Positions 10,538-20,459 of a DNA stretch of 64,000 nt are shown here, one piece after another. The translations under genes and the position numbers were made by a program. Every line of letters begins with the position of its first letter. The stretch's first letter is position 1. The notes beneath the pieces were generated by a model, which did not search any database, was not told where the DNA came from, and saw only the letters and a list, made by a program, of their open reading frames with translations. The DNA is from Bufo bufo. Taxonomy: Eukaryota > Chordata > Amphibia > Anura > Bufonidae. The DNA lies in the NCBI RefSeq assembly GCF_905171765.1, contig NC_053392.1, forward strand, positions 411,856,299-411,920,298, in the 5' to 3' direction.

Positions 10538-11236
10538 AACATTTTATAAGTCTCTACTGGAGCTGGGGGCCGGAGCACAGTGAACGCACCGGCCCCCAGC
10601 TCCTCCTTCCAGTCCCTCCCCGCTGATACATCGCAGCTTGCGATGTCAAAAGGTCGCGGAACGCCGTTCCGGTGCGTTCCGCCAGAAAAAAAGCCCTGGG
10701 GATTGCTATATGCTGTTTACTCCCCTGGCTATAACTCCTAGCTCTTGTAAGAGCTGTTCCTGCTCTCTGGATTTAGGAGAGGTTCACCCACTGGAGCCTG
10801 GATCCTTGTCGTAGGTCCAGGGTGGGTAGGAGACGGTGAGACCTCAACCAAGCTTCGGCGGTTCGTGGGGTCTGCAGCACTTACGGTGTCAAGTGGAGTG
10901 CTTGGAGTCCTCGGGAAGCACTAGGAGCATCATTCGACGTAGGTACCCGGTCGGGGTGCCAGGAGATCCGTTACAGCACATTATGGGGGGCACTATGGCA
11001 TCTGGTGGCACTAAGGGGGCATTTTTTACTGGCACATTATGGGAAGCACTATGGGGCATTATTTGGGGGTACTATGGGGGAGTAGAGCACTATTGGCGTA
11101 TCTGGTGGCACTAAGAAGGGGCATTTCCTACTGGCACATTATGGGGAGAGGAGCACTATAGGGGCATCTGCTGGGGGCACTAAGAAGGGGCATTTTTTTT
11201 ACTGGCATATTATGGGGACACTATGAGGAAGGGGAT

Positions 11237-11325
11237 CTAAAATACCCCTATATAGTGCCCCAGTAAATGCCCTCAGAGAGCTTCTCTGAGGGCATTTACT
11301 GGGGCACTATATAGCGGTATTTTAG
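11237..11325. repeat. 89 bp hairpin in the CAG-type hAT
   Basis: Arms of about 43 bases, ctaaaatacc...gccctcagagag and its complement, with one mismatch and a loop of a few bases. Confidence 0.85.
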
Positions 11326-11639
11326 ACTGGCATACATTATGGGGACATTAGCTCAACTGTGGGCACTAAGCGGGGGTATTTCATGTACTGTCATATTATA
11401 AGGCAAATTATTACTACTAGGGGGTATTATGCGGAGCTTTACTACTACTGGGGGGCTATGAGGAACATGATTACTAGTATGGGCACTATAGCGGCATTAT
11501 TACTACTAAGTGTGCTCTGGCAGAGAATTATTTCTATTGGTGGGACAGTATCAGTGGGACAGTAGCAGCTTAGCACAATTATTTTTGGGGGACATTATCT
11601 TTATACTATTAGTGTCTGGGCACAGTTATTTTTTAGAGC

Positions 11640-12230
11640 ACTGTGTGCCAATAATTGTTGAAGGGGGCACTATCTGTGTGGTAGCAGTATTTCCAGGGGG
11701 ACTGTTTCTGCAGTATAGTATTGGGGAGCACAGTGGGCACAGTATTGGGGGCACTATCTGTGTGGTAGCAGTATTTCCAGGGGGACTGTTTCTGCACTAT
11801 AATATTGGGGAGCACAGTGGGCACAGTATTGGGGCACTATCTGTGTGGTAGTAGTATTTCCAGGGGGACTGTTTCTGCAGTATAGTATTGGGGGCACAGC
11901 GGGCACAGTATTGGGGGCACTATCTGTGTGGTAGCAGTATTTCCAGGGGGACTGTTTCTGCACTATAATATTGGGGAGCACAGTGGGCACAGTATTGGGG
12001 CACTATCTGTGTGGTAGTAGTATTTCCAGGGGGACTGTTTCTGCAGTATAGTATTGGGGGCACAGCAGTCACAGTATTGGGGGCACTATCTGTGTGGTAG
12101 CAGTATTTCCAGGGTACTGTTTCTGCAGTATAGTATTGGGGCACAGTAGGCACAGTGTTGGGGGCACTATCTGTGTGGTAGTAGTATTTCCAGGGGGACT
12201 GTTTCTGCAGTATAGTATTGGGGGTGGCAG
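11640..12230 (+). repeat. ~83 bp tandem array
   Basis: Seven units each containing atctgtgtggtag, ttccagggggactgtttctg and agtattggggg, starting near 11673, 11754, 11837, 11921, 12003, 12087 and 12169. Unit length varies by 1-3 bases. Confidence 0.9.
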
Positions 12231-12289
12231 GATGGGGTGTTCAGAAGATGTGAAGATGATGGAAATGTGGGAAACTAATGTCTGTTTGT

Positions 12290-12372
12290 CAATCTCTGCA
12301 GAGACGGGAGATTGCTGACAAATCATCATGGCGGTCTGGTCTGAAGAGGAGAAAAGAGAACGTCTACAACAA
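12290..12372 (+). other. Exon-like segment (possible coding exon of the hAT)
   Basis: A pyrimidine-rich ...tcaatctctgcag acceptor is followed by atcATGGCGGTCTGGTCTGA, reading MAVWSEEEKRERLQQR, and then AAAG/gtgacatc as a possible donor. This looks like a short first coding exon. I do not recognise the peptide, and nothing that could be the next exon is visible. Confidence 0.2.
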
Positions 12373-12949
12373 AGGTGACATCCCTGGATGTAAGAGGTAT
12401 GAGGCGCTATATAGGAGAGGAGATGCTCCGGCTCCCCCCCTGCCATTTGTAGAAGGAGGATTCAGAGCTGGGTGAGGACGGCCAAAGGGGGCAGCAGGCC
12501 ACGGGCGGGTGGCAGATGGTTGGGGGAACCACAGGCCTTGAGCAGGATCGGGGGAGGGAGGAGAACGGAGGAGCTTCCTGGCTGTAGCCTGCTGTTTATT
12601 GACAGGCCTCCCCTCTCTGTATGATGTGTAGAGACAGGCCTCAACTATAGAATGTCAGCTGTACAGTGTTTGTTGGGAGTGGCCTATTTCATGTAGGAGA
12701 GCTTTTAATAATGGATCGGGCTAAAAACATTGCGGGGCGCGCTATGCACGCCACATTTTTCAAATCCTACAGGGCTTTTAGAAATGGCCAGGCAAAAGAA
12801 TCAGCGTAGCAACCGACGCGCCCCGCATTTTTAAATATGAAGGGGGCTTTGAAAAATGGGGGGGCAACAGAATTGGTACAGCATACTACACATGCCACAT
12901 TCTTTGCCGTTCGGACCCCCCCTAGACAAAATTCCTGGGTGCTCCCCTG

Positions 12950-14004
12950 GTGACACTTGTGACATATTGTGAACTGGAGCTGTTTGATGGGTTGGGCTTG
13001 GGAGTGGCAAGGCGCTCCAATGCCCAGGCCCCTCCAGGTCTTAATCACACTCCCGTATATCTCGTGAGGTACCAGCAGCAGTCTCTGCGCCTGCACTTTC
13101 TCTCCACATACCCGATAACAGCGCTCCGTCCCATAGATCCGGAAGCAGCGTCTGTGTTCCAGTGACCCACAGCGCTGCCTCCCACAGATCTGGAAGTAGC
13201 GCTTGCGTTCCACTGACTCAGAAATAGGTGGCGTCATGGAGTGATGCGTTCCACCGGCCAGAAATCTTTATTCCGGCGGACGGAAGGCTCACAATGTCCC
13301 TCTATTTAAATCCAGCCTCTGATATCTTATGTCTCTGCAACATTACGCACCCTCAGAAACTTGGCTAAACATTGGGGACCTACACATGTGAGTAATGGTC
13401 TTTGGCACTACAAATTGTTGCTACAGCACATTTGTTGTGTTTTTTTCTGACATAGTTTAATCTTTGTGTCCTAGGTGGAGTTGTTTTTTCCGGATCGTCT
13501 GGAACCACATGCGATATATCTTGAGCTCCCTTATTGTATATAAATATAGCCAGTCTCTTTATGTTGTCCATCAGGATTTATCAGTTCTGTATTGAATCTT
13601 TGGCCCTTCTATCCTTCCCATACGGACCCCCTGAAGAGCCGAAGTTGGGGAAAACGCTATGGGATAAAAGAGAAATCCTCAATGACTAATGCCTACTAGG
13701 ATGAATTAGGATAGGTATGAGGACTGAGAGGCTCCACCATCAGGGGTTGTCTCCTGGCTAAGGGAATAATAGGATTTCTATAGGGAAAATCATCCCACCG
13801 GAGAGAGCCCCGACCTCCATTTTTTCTACACTATCCATAGCCATTGTTTTCTCATTCTTTATTTTTTGTATTTTCTCAATTGTGTACTTACCTACTGATC
13901 AGGGCGTGATAGCCATCCATTGTTACCTGCAAGGTGAGGTCCTTTTTTTAAATGATTCTAATAAAATTGTGATTTTAAGGGTCTTTCTTTAATATTTATT
14001 GAAC
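12950..14004 (+). mobile_element. PLE right-arm 3' region
   Basis: Continues the right arm after the hAT insertion and is the complement of 3285-4255. It contains a hammerhead-like motif and ends at ...tttattgaac (14004), mirroring gttcaagaaat at 3285. No protein-coding potential is recognised; open frames here are mirror images of those in the left arm. Confidence 0.7.
13622..13666 (+). ncRNA. Hammerhead-ribozyme-like motif, degenerate
   Basis: The plus strand reads CCCC-CTGAAGA (core intact), a poor stem II, GGAAAA, then CGCTATGGG. It is the counterpart of the minus-strand motif at 3551-3593 in the inverted copy. The two have different core damage, as expected for independent decay of one ancestral motif. 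Confidence 0.4.
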
Positions 14005-14429
14005 TTAGTTACTTTGTAGATATACTGTATGGGACCCATTGATATTTTTTTTGTATATCTGTATATGTGAATGAATACTAGTGTTAAAGTAGTTTAAGTC
14101 ATGAAATGGATATGCTTATTCGGCAGCTGACTGTGTATGATGAGTGCTGAAGTTACCTGAATGATCTATAGCTGATGATGGGTAGTAGTATGTTATTTTC
14201 TGAAACAACAACTCCCAGCATCCCTTTACTACTGTTTAGTCCATACTGGAAGCTATTGTTTCTCACTGCGCAAGTTTTTATGACAGCTGATCTGACTACT
14301 CAAATGGTATCTGTATTGAACATTTAAAATCTGGTGATGTATATATATAGTGCACATGGTTCTGTATTTATGCAATCAAAATGGTTCTGGTTCTGTATTT
14401 ATGCAATGTGCTTGGTTTTCGTGCTGTAT
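14005..14429. other. Unannotated AT-rich spacer
   Basis: No coding potential or inverted termini recognised. From about 14340 a degenerate motif ggttctgtatttatgcaat appears, the start of the repeat that marks the duplicated blocks. Confidence 0.5.
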
Positions 14430-15117
14430 TAGACTTATGGGTTTGGTTCTGGTGCTGTATTTATGTAGGTGCATTGTCCTGAAATACACTGCAAAGCATT
14501 AAAAGTGTTAATATCATTGTATTTCATGTATTTCAAATCTCATAAGGTTGGATAGGGAGTGGGAGGTTCCATTAAGCTAGTCAGGGCTGGCCCCATCCTT
14601 ACTCTCTAGTAGGAAGATTCTGGAGTTAATGGCTGACTGCTATGAAGTGAACACCTCAGAGCAGCAAGGAGAAGCTTCTGCATGGGGATTCCATTCCCCT
14701 ACAACTCAAGCAAGCAATTTATGTGCCAGCCCTCAGAAGGAGAAAGATCTATAGGAGGTTTAGCTGACAGAAAGAATTGCGGACTTTGGCAAAGAAGGTG
14801 TTAATCTGGCTACAGCCTCCTCTGCATGTGGTGTAAACACTGTAAGCTACAAGCTGCCCACCATAACCAAAAACACTAGGGACCCATGTTCAGAGACTGT
14901 ATTCCTTATATATCTGATGATAAAGAAAGTGCATCCCTTTAGGCCAGGAAGAGATTGACCAGTCTGATTGTGATAGAGAAGTTAGCCTCCATATACAACC
15001 TTTAGGAACTACTTGAATCAACTGTAAAGCCTGCATTTCATGTGAATAGTGCCTGAGTGGGTCACCTTTTGACCAGCTTCAGTAAAGTAATGTGGATTTG
15101 TTACACCGGTCTCATCA
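14430..15117 (+). repeat. Duplicated block A (copy 1)
   Basis: Matches 30042-31190 (copy 2) along its length, e.g. tgtcctgaaatacactg, gagcagcaaggagaagcttc and ccctttaggccaggaa. Copy 2 contains an extra MITE at 30416-30868, and copy 1 shows the empty site (gaaggtgttaatctggc). No gene recognised. Confidence 0.85.
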
Positions 15118-15452
15118 TTATACCACAGTACATTTGCTCCACAAGATGCTGTCGTCATGGCAACCAGGACGCTGCCTCGCACCGTAAAACAGCAACATCA
15201 TGGGCACCTCAACCTCAAGCAGGAGAACTGTAGAACCAGAGTGTGCCCCAAAGGGAAGAATTGGTGCGCCCCTCCTGTCACTGCACAATGGCCCAAGGAG
15301 CTTCAGGAAACCGTGAGCACGACTACTGCACCAATCTGGCCATTTACACTCACATGCACCTCTGCTGCCTGGTCGCTGCATAGGGAACATGGTTCTGGTG
15401 CTTTTTTTATGTTCTGAGAAAGGTTCTTATGCTGTATTCATGCAATGAACTT
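15118..15452. other. Sequence present only in the first duplicate
   Basis: It has short open frames on both strands (about 86-90 codons) without recognisable domains. It is absent between blocks A' and B' near 31190, so it is part of what was inserted into, or lost from, one duplicate. Confidence 0.4.
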
Positions 15453-15789
15453 GGGGGGTCCTTTACTATCCAGAAATACACATATATTAGGCGTATTTCT
15501 GGCACAGATTGTGGCACAAAGGTCATTAGCGCCTCAATCTGCGAATTTTCCCGACTCAGACCAGGTCTAAAAAAGTGGGTATAGGGTGGGCGGGGCAGGG
15601 AACAGGCCAGCAGGCCCATCTCATTCATCATCTTCTATGCCTGTTTTAGGCATAGAAAATGGTCTAAATGTAAGTCAGCAAGGAAGCTGGCTTACATTTA
15701 CACTGGATCAGGATACGCCAAAGATATGCAGATGCCTTATCATAACTTCGGCAGATCTGCAGTGGTCGAGTTTGGGGTAGCCCCAACGC

Positions 15790-16240
15790 TACTTGGAGTC
15801 CCCTGAACACCGTTGAGGTGTCACCACATGTTGCTGCCCGTTGGAAGGAGTAGTAAGGCGTGGTGCACCCCAATGGGAAATAAGTCCAGAGAGTCAGGAT
15901 CTGAAGTTAACCTGTGTGCCTCTGTACTGGAGGAATTCAGGTGGCTGGCTTCTCCAGTCTCTTCCTTGGCAGAGGAAGGGTTTGATGCTGAGGAAAGGCC
16001 TGAGCTAACTGTCCCTCTCTCTCCATTCAGAAGGCTGGTACCCTGGTCAAAGGCTAGTGATCCAGGGTTTGTGGAAGTGTATCCCTGTCTCAGCGTTTTC
16101 TTCTGGTCACTCAGTACCTTAGCAGAGTCTCCTCTTCCAAGCACTGTTCCCTAACTGCAGAACACTAGGGGCTCTGACAGCTCTCCTTATATACTATTTC
16201 TAGCTAGAACCTTCTTGTGGGCGGGGTGTAGTGGAGAAAC
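15790..16240 (-). other. Possible LTR fragment
   Basis: Read on the minus strand there is an atagtatataagg TATA-like box near 16186 followed by a 400-base GC-balanced stretch with open frames in both directions (about 107-113 codons) and no known domain. The layout resembles an LTR, but boundaries and target duplications were not found. Confidence 0.2.
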
Positions 16241-16545
16241 ATAGGAGCTTCAATCATAATTAGTGCCAATGACACAGCAGTTTTTCCAGACAAAATAAGT
16301 TTCCATACATAACAAGATAGCTAAAACCAGACATTAAAAAGGTCAGGCTGTCTGGTTTTGGTGGTAGACAAGTCTGTCTTTTTCCCTCCAAAAATGTTTT
16401 TCTTTAAACCCTATGGCTGTCATTGAAAATTACCAGCTTCTTATTCAAAGTCCCAAAAGTCTCTCAGTATTCATTAACCCTTTTCACAGAGCCTTGCAAA
16501 TACAATGCAAATGAACAGGATATATATCACAAAATACAGTTAAAC

Positions 16546-16835
16546 CAGGGGCGGATTGGCCCTTGACCTTACAGGGAAATTTCCCAGTGGGCCAATGCCC
16601 AGGTGGCCACCTGGACCCTCCTCACAACTGGCCAGTGAAAGTTTTTGGGGATGTATTTTGAGCTGCTGGCAGTATTTTGTGATGAAGCATGGTATTTAGC
16701 TCTGTTGGGGTGATATAATCTGCAACAATACAGTATTGCTTGCCCTGTCCTCCATCAATTTGGACCCAACTACAAAACGGGGCCACTTTTTTAGTATTTT
16801 TTCAAGGGCCACTTTAAGTTCCCAGTGCACCCCTG
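16546..16835. mobile_element. Short CAGGGG-type hAT MITE
   Basis: Starts CAGGGGCGGATTGGCCC and ends AGTGCACCCCTG. The flanking octamers agttaaac and aattacac match at 6 of 8 positions and may be a decayed target duplication. 290 bp, non-coding. Confidence 0.55.
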
Positions 16836-17499
16836 AATTACACAGTATTAAACAGCATAAGTCAATTCAAGTTAACCCTTTCTAGTGAAATAAAGTAAGG
16901 AGTAGATGAATTTGCATAGGGGAAATAGGCAAATGTCCACAAATATCCAAACATCAAAGTACCCCTGCTGCAAGACACTACAGATCCACCGCCAGCTATA
17001 GGGGTTATTAACCTCTTAAGGACACAGGGCGTACAGGTACGCCCTGATGTCCTGGTACTTAAGGGGCGGCGATCGGAACAAGGTGCCTGCTCAAATCTTT
17101 GAGCAGGCACCTTGTGTCAATGCCGAGGGGGGTAATGTGACCCCCCGTGTCGGCGATCGCAGCGGATTAACCCGCTGCTGTGGCAGGGACTCGATGTCTC
17201 AGAAGGCAGCCCGAAGCCGCACAGAGGCTGCCCAATGCCTTGCATGGCATCGGGACCTGCCTTCTACGGAAGCCGAGGAGATCCAGCCTCAGGCTGGGTC
17301 TCCTAGGCAACCTGTTTGTGTACAGTCGTGGCCAAAAGTTTTGAGAATGACAAAAATATTAGTTTTCACAAAGTTTGCTGCTAAACTGATTTTAGATCTT
17401 TGTTTCAGTTGTTTCTGTGATGTAGTGAAATAGAAATTACATGCACTTCATAAGTTTCAAAGGCTTTTATCGACAATTACATGACATTTATGCAAAGAG

Positions 17500-18552
17500 T
17501 CAGTATTTGCAGTGTTGGCCCTTCTTTTTCAGGACCTCTGCAATTCGACTGGGCATGCTCTCAATCAACTTCTGGGCCAATTCCTGACTGATAGCAACCC
17601 ATTCTTTCATAATCACTTCTTGGAGTTTGTCAGAATTAGTGGGTTTTTGTTTGTCCACCCGCCTCTTGATGATTGACCACAAGTTCTCAATGGGATTAAG
17701 ATATGGGGAGTTTCCAGGCCATGGACCCAAAATGTCAATGTTTTAGTCCCTGAGCCACTTAGTTATCACTTTTTCCTTATGGCAGGGTGCTCCATCGTTC
17801 TGGAAAATGCATTGTTCTTCACCAAACTGTTGTTGGATTGTTGGAAGAAGTTGCTGTTGGAGGGTGTTTTGGTACCATTCTTTATTCATGGCTGTGTTTT
17901 TGGGCAAAATTGTGAGTGAGCCCACTCCCTTGGATGAGAAGCAACCCCACACATGAATGGTCTCAGGATGCTTTACTGTTGGCATGACACTGGACTGATG
18001 GTAGCGCTCACCTTTTCTTCTCCAGACAAGCCTTTTTCCAGATGCCTCAAACAATCGGAAAGAGGCTTCATCGGAGAATATGACTTTGCCCCAGTCCTCA
18101 GCAGTCCATTCACCATACTTTCTGCAGAAAATCAATCTGTCCCTGATGTTTTTTTTGGAGAGAAGTGGCTTCTTTGCTGCCCTTCTTGACACCAGGCCAT
18201 CTTCCAAAAGTCTTTGCCTCACTGTGCGTGCAGATGCGCTCACACCTGCCTGCTGCCATTCCTGAGCAAGTTCTGCACTGGTGGCACTCCAATCCCGCAG
18301 CTGAATCCTCTTTAGTAGACGATCCTGGCACTTGCTGGACTTTCTTGGATGCCCTGAAGCCTTCTTAACAAGAATTGAACCTCTTTCCTTGAAGTTCTTG
18401 ATCATCCTATAAATTGTTGATTGAGGTGCAATCTTAGTAGCCACAATATCCTTGCCTGTGAAGCCATTTTTATGCAACGCAATTATGGCTGCACGCGTTT
18501 CTTTGCAGGTCACTATGGTTAACAATGGAAGAACAATGATTTCAAGCATCAC
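17500..18552 (-). pseudogene. Tc1/mariner transposase, DD35E, one premature stop
   Basis: Cut-and-paste DDE transposase on the minus strand. The N-terminal part (ATG 18552) has the helix-turn-helix segment CKETRAAIIALHKNGFTGKD and a second one around SATSAELAQEWQQAG. Catalytic residues are D in IFSDEASF, D in FQNDGAPCH and E in LNPIENLW. The usual SPDLNPIE motif is SPYLNPIE here. Counting through an in-frame TAA at about 17740-17742, 35 residues lie between the second D and the E. The stop separates a 269-codon part from a 76-codon part in the same frame, and it is the only disabling change I see. Confidence 0.9.
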
Positions 18553-18795
18553 CCTCCTTTTAACATGTCAAGTCTGCCATTTTAACCCAATCAGCCTGAC
18601 ATAATGATCTCCAGCCTTGTGCTCGTCAACATTCTCACCTGAGTTAACAAGACGATTACTGAAATGATCTCAGCAGGTCCTTTAATGACAGCAATGAGAT
18701 GCAGTGGAAAGGTTTTTTTGGGATCAAGTTAATTTTCATGGCAAAGAAGGACTATGCAATTCATCTGATCACTCTTCATAACATTCTGGAGTATA

Positions 18796-20358
18796 CACTG
18801 CGTGCAGAATTATTAGGCAAATTAGTATTTTGACCTCATCATCCTCTTTATGCATGTTGTCTTACTCCAAGCTGTATAGGTTCGAAAGCCTACTACCAAT
18901 TAAGCATATTAGGTGATGTGCATCTCTGTAATGAGAAGGGGTGTGGTCTAATGACATCAACACCCTATATTAGGTGTACATAATTATTAGGCAACTTCCT
19001 TTCCTTTGGCAAAATGGGTCAAAAGAAGGACTTGACAGGCTCAGAAAAGTCAAAAATAGTGAGATATCTTGCAGAGGGATGCAGCACTCTTAAAATTGCA
19101 AAGCTTCTGAAGCGTGATCATCGAACAATCAAGCGTTTCATTCAAAATAGTCAACAGGGTCGCAAGAAGCGTGTGGAAAAACCAAGGCGCAAAATAACTG
19201 CCCATGAACTGAGAAAAGTCAAGCGTGCAGCTGCCAAGATGCCACTTGCCACCAGTTTGGCCATATTTCAGAGCTGCAACATCACTGGAGTGCCCAAAAG
19301 CACAAGGTGTGCAATACTCAGAGACATGGCCAAGGTAAGAAAGGCTGAAAGACGACCACCACTGAACAAGACACACAAGCTGAAACGTCAAGACTGGGCC
19401 AAGAAATATCTCAAGACTGATTTTTCTAAGGTTTTATGGACTGATGAAATTAGAGTGTGTCTTGATGGGCCAGATGGATGGGCCCGTGGCTGGATTGGTA
19501 AAGGGCAGAGAGCTCCAGTCCGACTCAGACGCCAGCAAGGTGGAGGTGGAGTACTGGTTTGGGCTGGTATCATCAAAGATGAGCTTGTGGGGCCTTTTCG
19601 GGTTGAGGATGGAGTCAAGCTCAACTCCCAGTCCTACTACCAGTTTCTGGAAGACACCTTCTTCAAGCAGTGGTACAGGAAGAAGTCTGCATCCTTCAAG
19701 AAAAACATGATTTTCATGCAGGACAATGCTCCATCACACGCGTCCAAGTACTCCACAGCGTGGCTGGCAAGAAAGGGTATAAAAGAAGAAAATCTAATGA
19801 CATGGCCTCCTTGTTCACCTGATCTGAACCCCATTGAGAACCTGTGGTCCATCATCAAATGTGAGATTTACAAGGAGGGAAAACAGTACACCTCTCTGAA
19901 CAGTGTCTGGGAGGCTGTGGTTGCTGCTGCACGCAATGTTGATGGTGAACAGATCAAAACACTGCCAGAATCCATGGATGGCAGGCTTTTGAGTGTCCTT
20001 GCAAAGAAAGGTGGCTATATTGGTCACTGATTTGTTTTTGTTTTGTTTTTGAATGTCAGAAATGTATATTTGTGAATGTTGAGATGTTATACTGGTTTCA
20101 CTGGTAAAAATAAATAATTGAAATGGGTATATATTTGTTTTTTGTTAAGTTGCCTAATAATTATGCACAGTAATAGTCACCTGCACACACAGATATCCCC
20201 CTAAAATATCTAAAACTAAAAACAAACTAAAAACTACTTCCAAAAATATTCAGCTTTGATATTAATGAGTTTTTTGGGTTCATTGAGAACATGGTTGTTG
20301 TTCAATAATAAAATTAATCCTCAAAAATACAACTTGCCTAATAATTCTGCACTCCCTG
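18796..20358 (+). mobile_element. Complete Tc1/mariner element, DD37E type, copy 1
   Basis: TA at 18794-18795 and 20359-20360. The outer termini are CACTGCGTGCAGAATTATTA on the left and the complement of TAATAATTCTGCACTCCCTG on the right. A second, inner copy of the AATTATTAGGCAA motif lies about 170 bp inside the left end (near 18981), and its complement about 185 bp inside the right end (near 20150). Each end therefore has two direct repeats, the IR/DR layout known from Sleeping Beauty-like Tc1 elements. 1563 bp with an intact transposase. Confidence 0.95.
19014..20030 (+). CDS. Tc1/mariner transposase, DD37E, intact
   Basis: 338-residue transposase predicted to bind the element's inverted repeats, excise it and insert it at TA. 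Residues 1-110 hold two helix-turn-helix DNA-binding subdomains (EKSKIVRYLAEGCSTLKIAK with RDHRTIKRFI, then HELRKVKRAAAKMP with TGVPKSTRCAILRDM), and a basic linker (GRKKRVEKPRRK) lies at 49-60. The catalytic triad is D144 (WTDEIR), D237 (FMQDNAPSH) and E275 (SPDLNPIENLW), with 37 residues between D237 and E275. A glycine-rich GGGGVLVWAG box sits at 176-185. The length is typical for Tc1. The ATG at 19014 is chosen because MGQKKDLT matches the usual Tc1 start, and it lies just inside the inner direct repeat. No stop or frameshift. It sits inside the DD35E element at 17323-20445. Confidence 0.95.
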   Translation: MGQKKDLTGSEKSKIVRYLAEGCSTLKIAKLLKRDHRTIKRFIQNSQQGRKKRVEKPRRKITAHELRKVKRAAAKMPLATSLAIFQSCNITGVPKSTRCAILRDMAKVRKAERRPPLNKTHKLKRQDWAKKYLKTDFSKVLWTDEIRVCLDGPDGWARGWIGKGQRAPVRLRRQQGGGGVLVWAGIIKDELVGPFRVEDGVKLNSQSYYQFLEDTFFKQWYRKKSASFKKNMIFMQDNAPSHASKYSTAWLARKGIKEENLMTWPPCSPDLNPIENLWSIIKCEIYKEGKQYTSLNSVWEAVVAAARNVDGEQIKTLPESMDGRLLSVLAKKGGYIGH

Positions 20359-20459
20359 TATGCAAATTGCTATTATAAAAACTTAATCAGCAACTTTTCC
20401 AATTTCCAATATTTATGTAATTCTCAAAGCTTTTGGCCACGACTGTACTGCTCACTGTA

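Larger units (their letters stand above)
9301..10698. mobile_element. Non-autonomous hAT inside the LTR
   Basis: Terminal inverted repeats CAGGGCTTTTTTTCT at both ends, with 8 bp duplications gggattgc at 9293-9300 and 10699-10706. It carries no transposase. The interior is a C-rich minisatellite followed by a long perfect-looking hairpin. Its ends differ from the CAGTGG element that surrounds it, so it is another hAT family. Confidence 0.9.
8744..10975 (+). mobile_element. Solo LTR (split by a hAT insertion)
   Basis: Begins TGTGATGGACTGACC and ends GATCCGTTACA, with TG...CA boundaries. The 5 bp target duplication gcaca is at 8739-8743 and 10976-10980. Removing the nested 1398 bp hAT and its 8 bp duplication leaves about 826 bp. 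A TATATAAG box at 9217-9224 and AATAAA at 9241-9246, 18 bases further, are the expected promoter and polyadenylation signals of an LTR. No gag, pol or second LTR is attached, so it is a solo LTR produced by recombination. The superfamily is not resolved. Confidence 0.85.
8066..12949. mobile_element. CAG-type hAT element, probably non-autonomous
   Basis: Ends CAGTGGCGCACC and, read inward from the right, CAGGGGAGCACC. The flanking 8 bp duplications gtgacact are at 8058-8065 and 12950-12957. The empty site is visible in the inverted PLE copy near 4246-4253 (agtgtcac). No transposase was recognised. The interior is G-rich with runs of ggggcactatggggg, an 83 bp array and palindromes. It was later split by a solo LTR at 8744-10975. 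Confidence 0.85.
3285..14004. mobile_element. Penelope-like element complex: two inverted copies with nested insertions
   Basis: The left arm (3285 to about 5300) and the right arm (about 6328 to 14004) are inverted copies of each other once later insertions are removed. For example 3285-3400 matches the complement of 13890-14004, 3826-4280 the complement of 12950-13380, and 4360-4550 the complement of 7740-7980. Both arms end in the same GIY-YIG endonuclease coding segment, pointing outward, so the 3' ends lie outside and the 5' ends in the middle. The right arm is interrupted by a Tc1 element (6637-7670) and a hAT element (8066-12949). No clear target duplication was found at the outer ends. 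Confidence 0.75.
17323..20445 (-). mobile_element. Tc1/mariner element, DD35E type, with nested insertion
   Basis: TA at 17321-17322 and 20446-20447. The termini read CAGTCGTGGCCAAAAGTTTT on the left and, inverted, CAGTCGTGGCCAAAAGCTTT on the right. It is interrupted at 18795 by a complete DD37E Tc1 element, so its own length is about 1.56 kb. Confidence 0.92.

Noticed and set aside
15118..15417. Two overlapping frames of 86-90 codons on opposite strands
   Set aside because: No domain, no splice signals and no conservation in the second duplicate. Not enough to call a gene.
15790..16240. Assignment as a specific LTR family
   Set aside because: Only a TATA-like box supports it. TG/CA ends and a target duplication could not be found, so it is kept at low confidence without a family.
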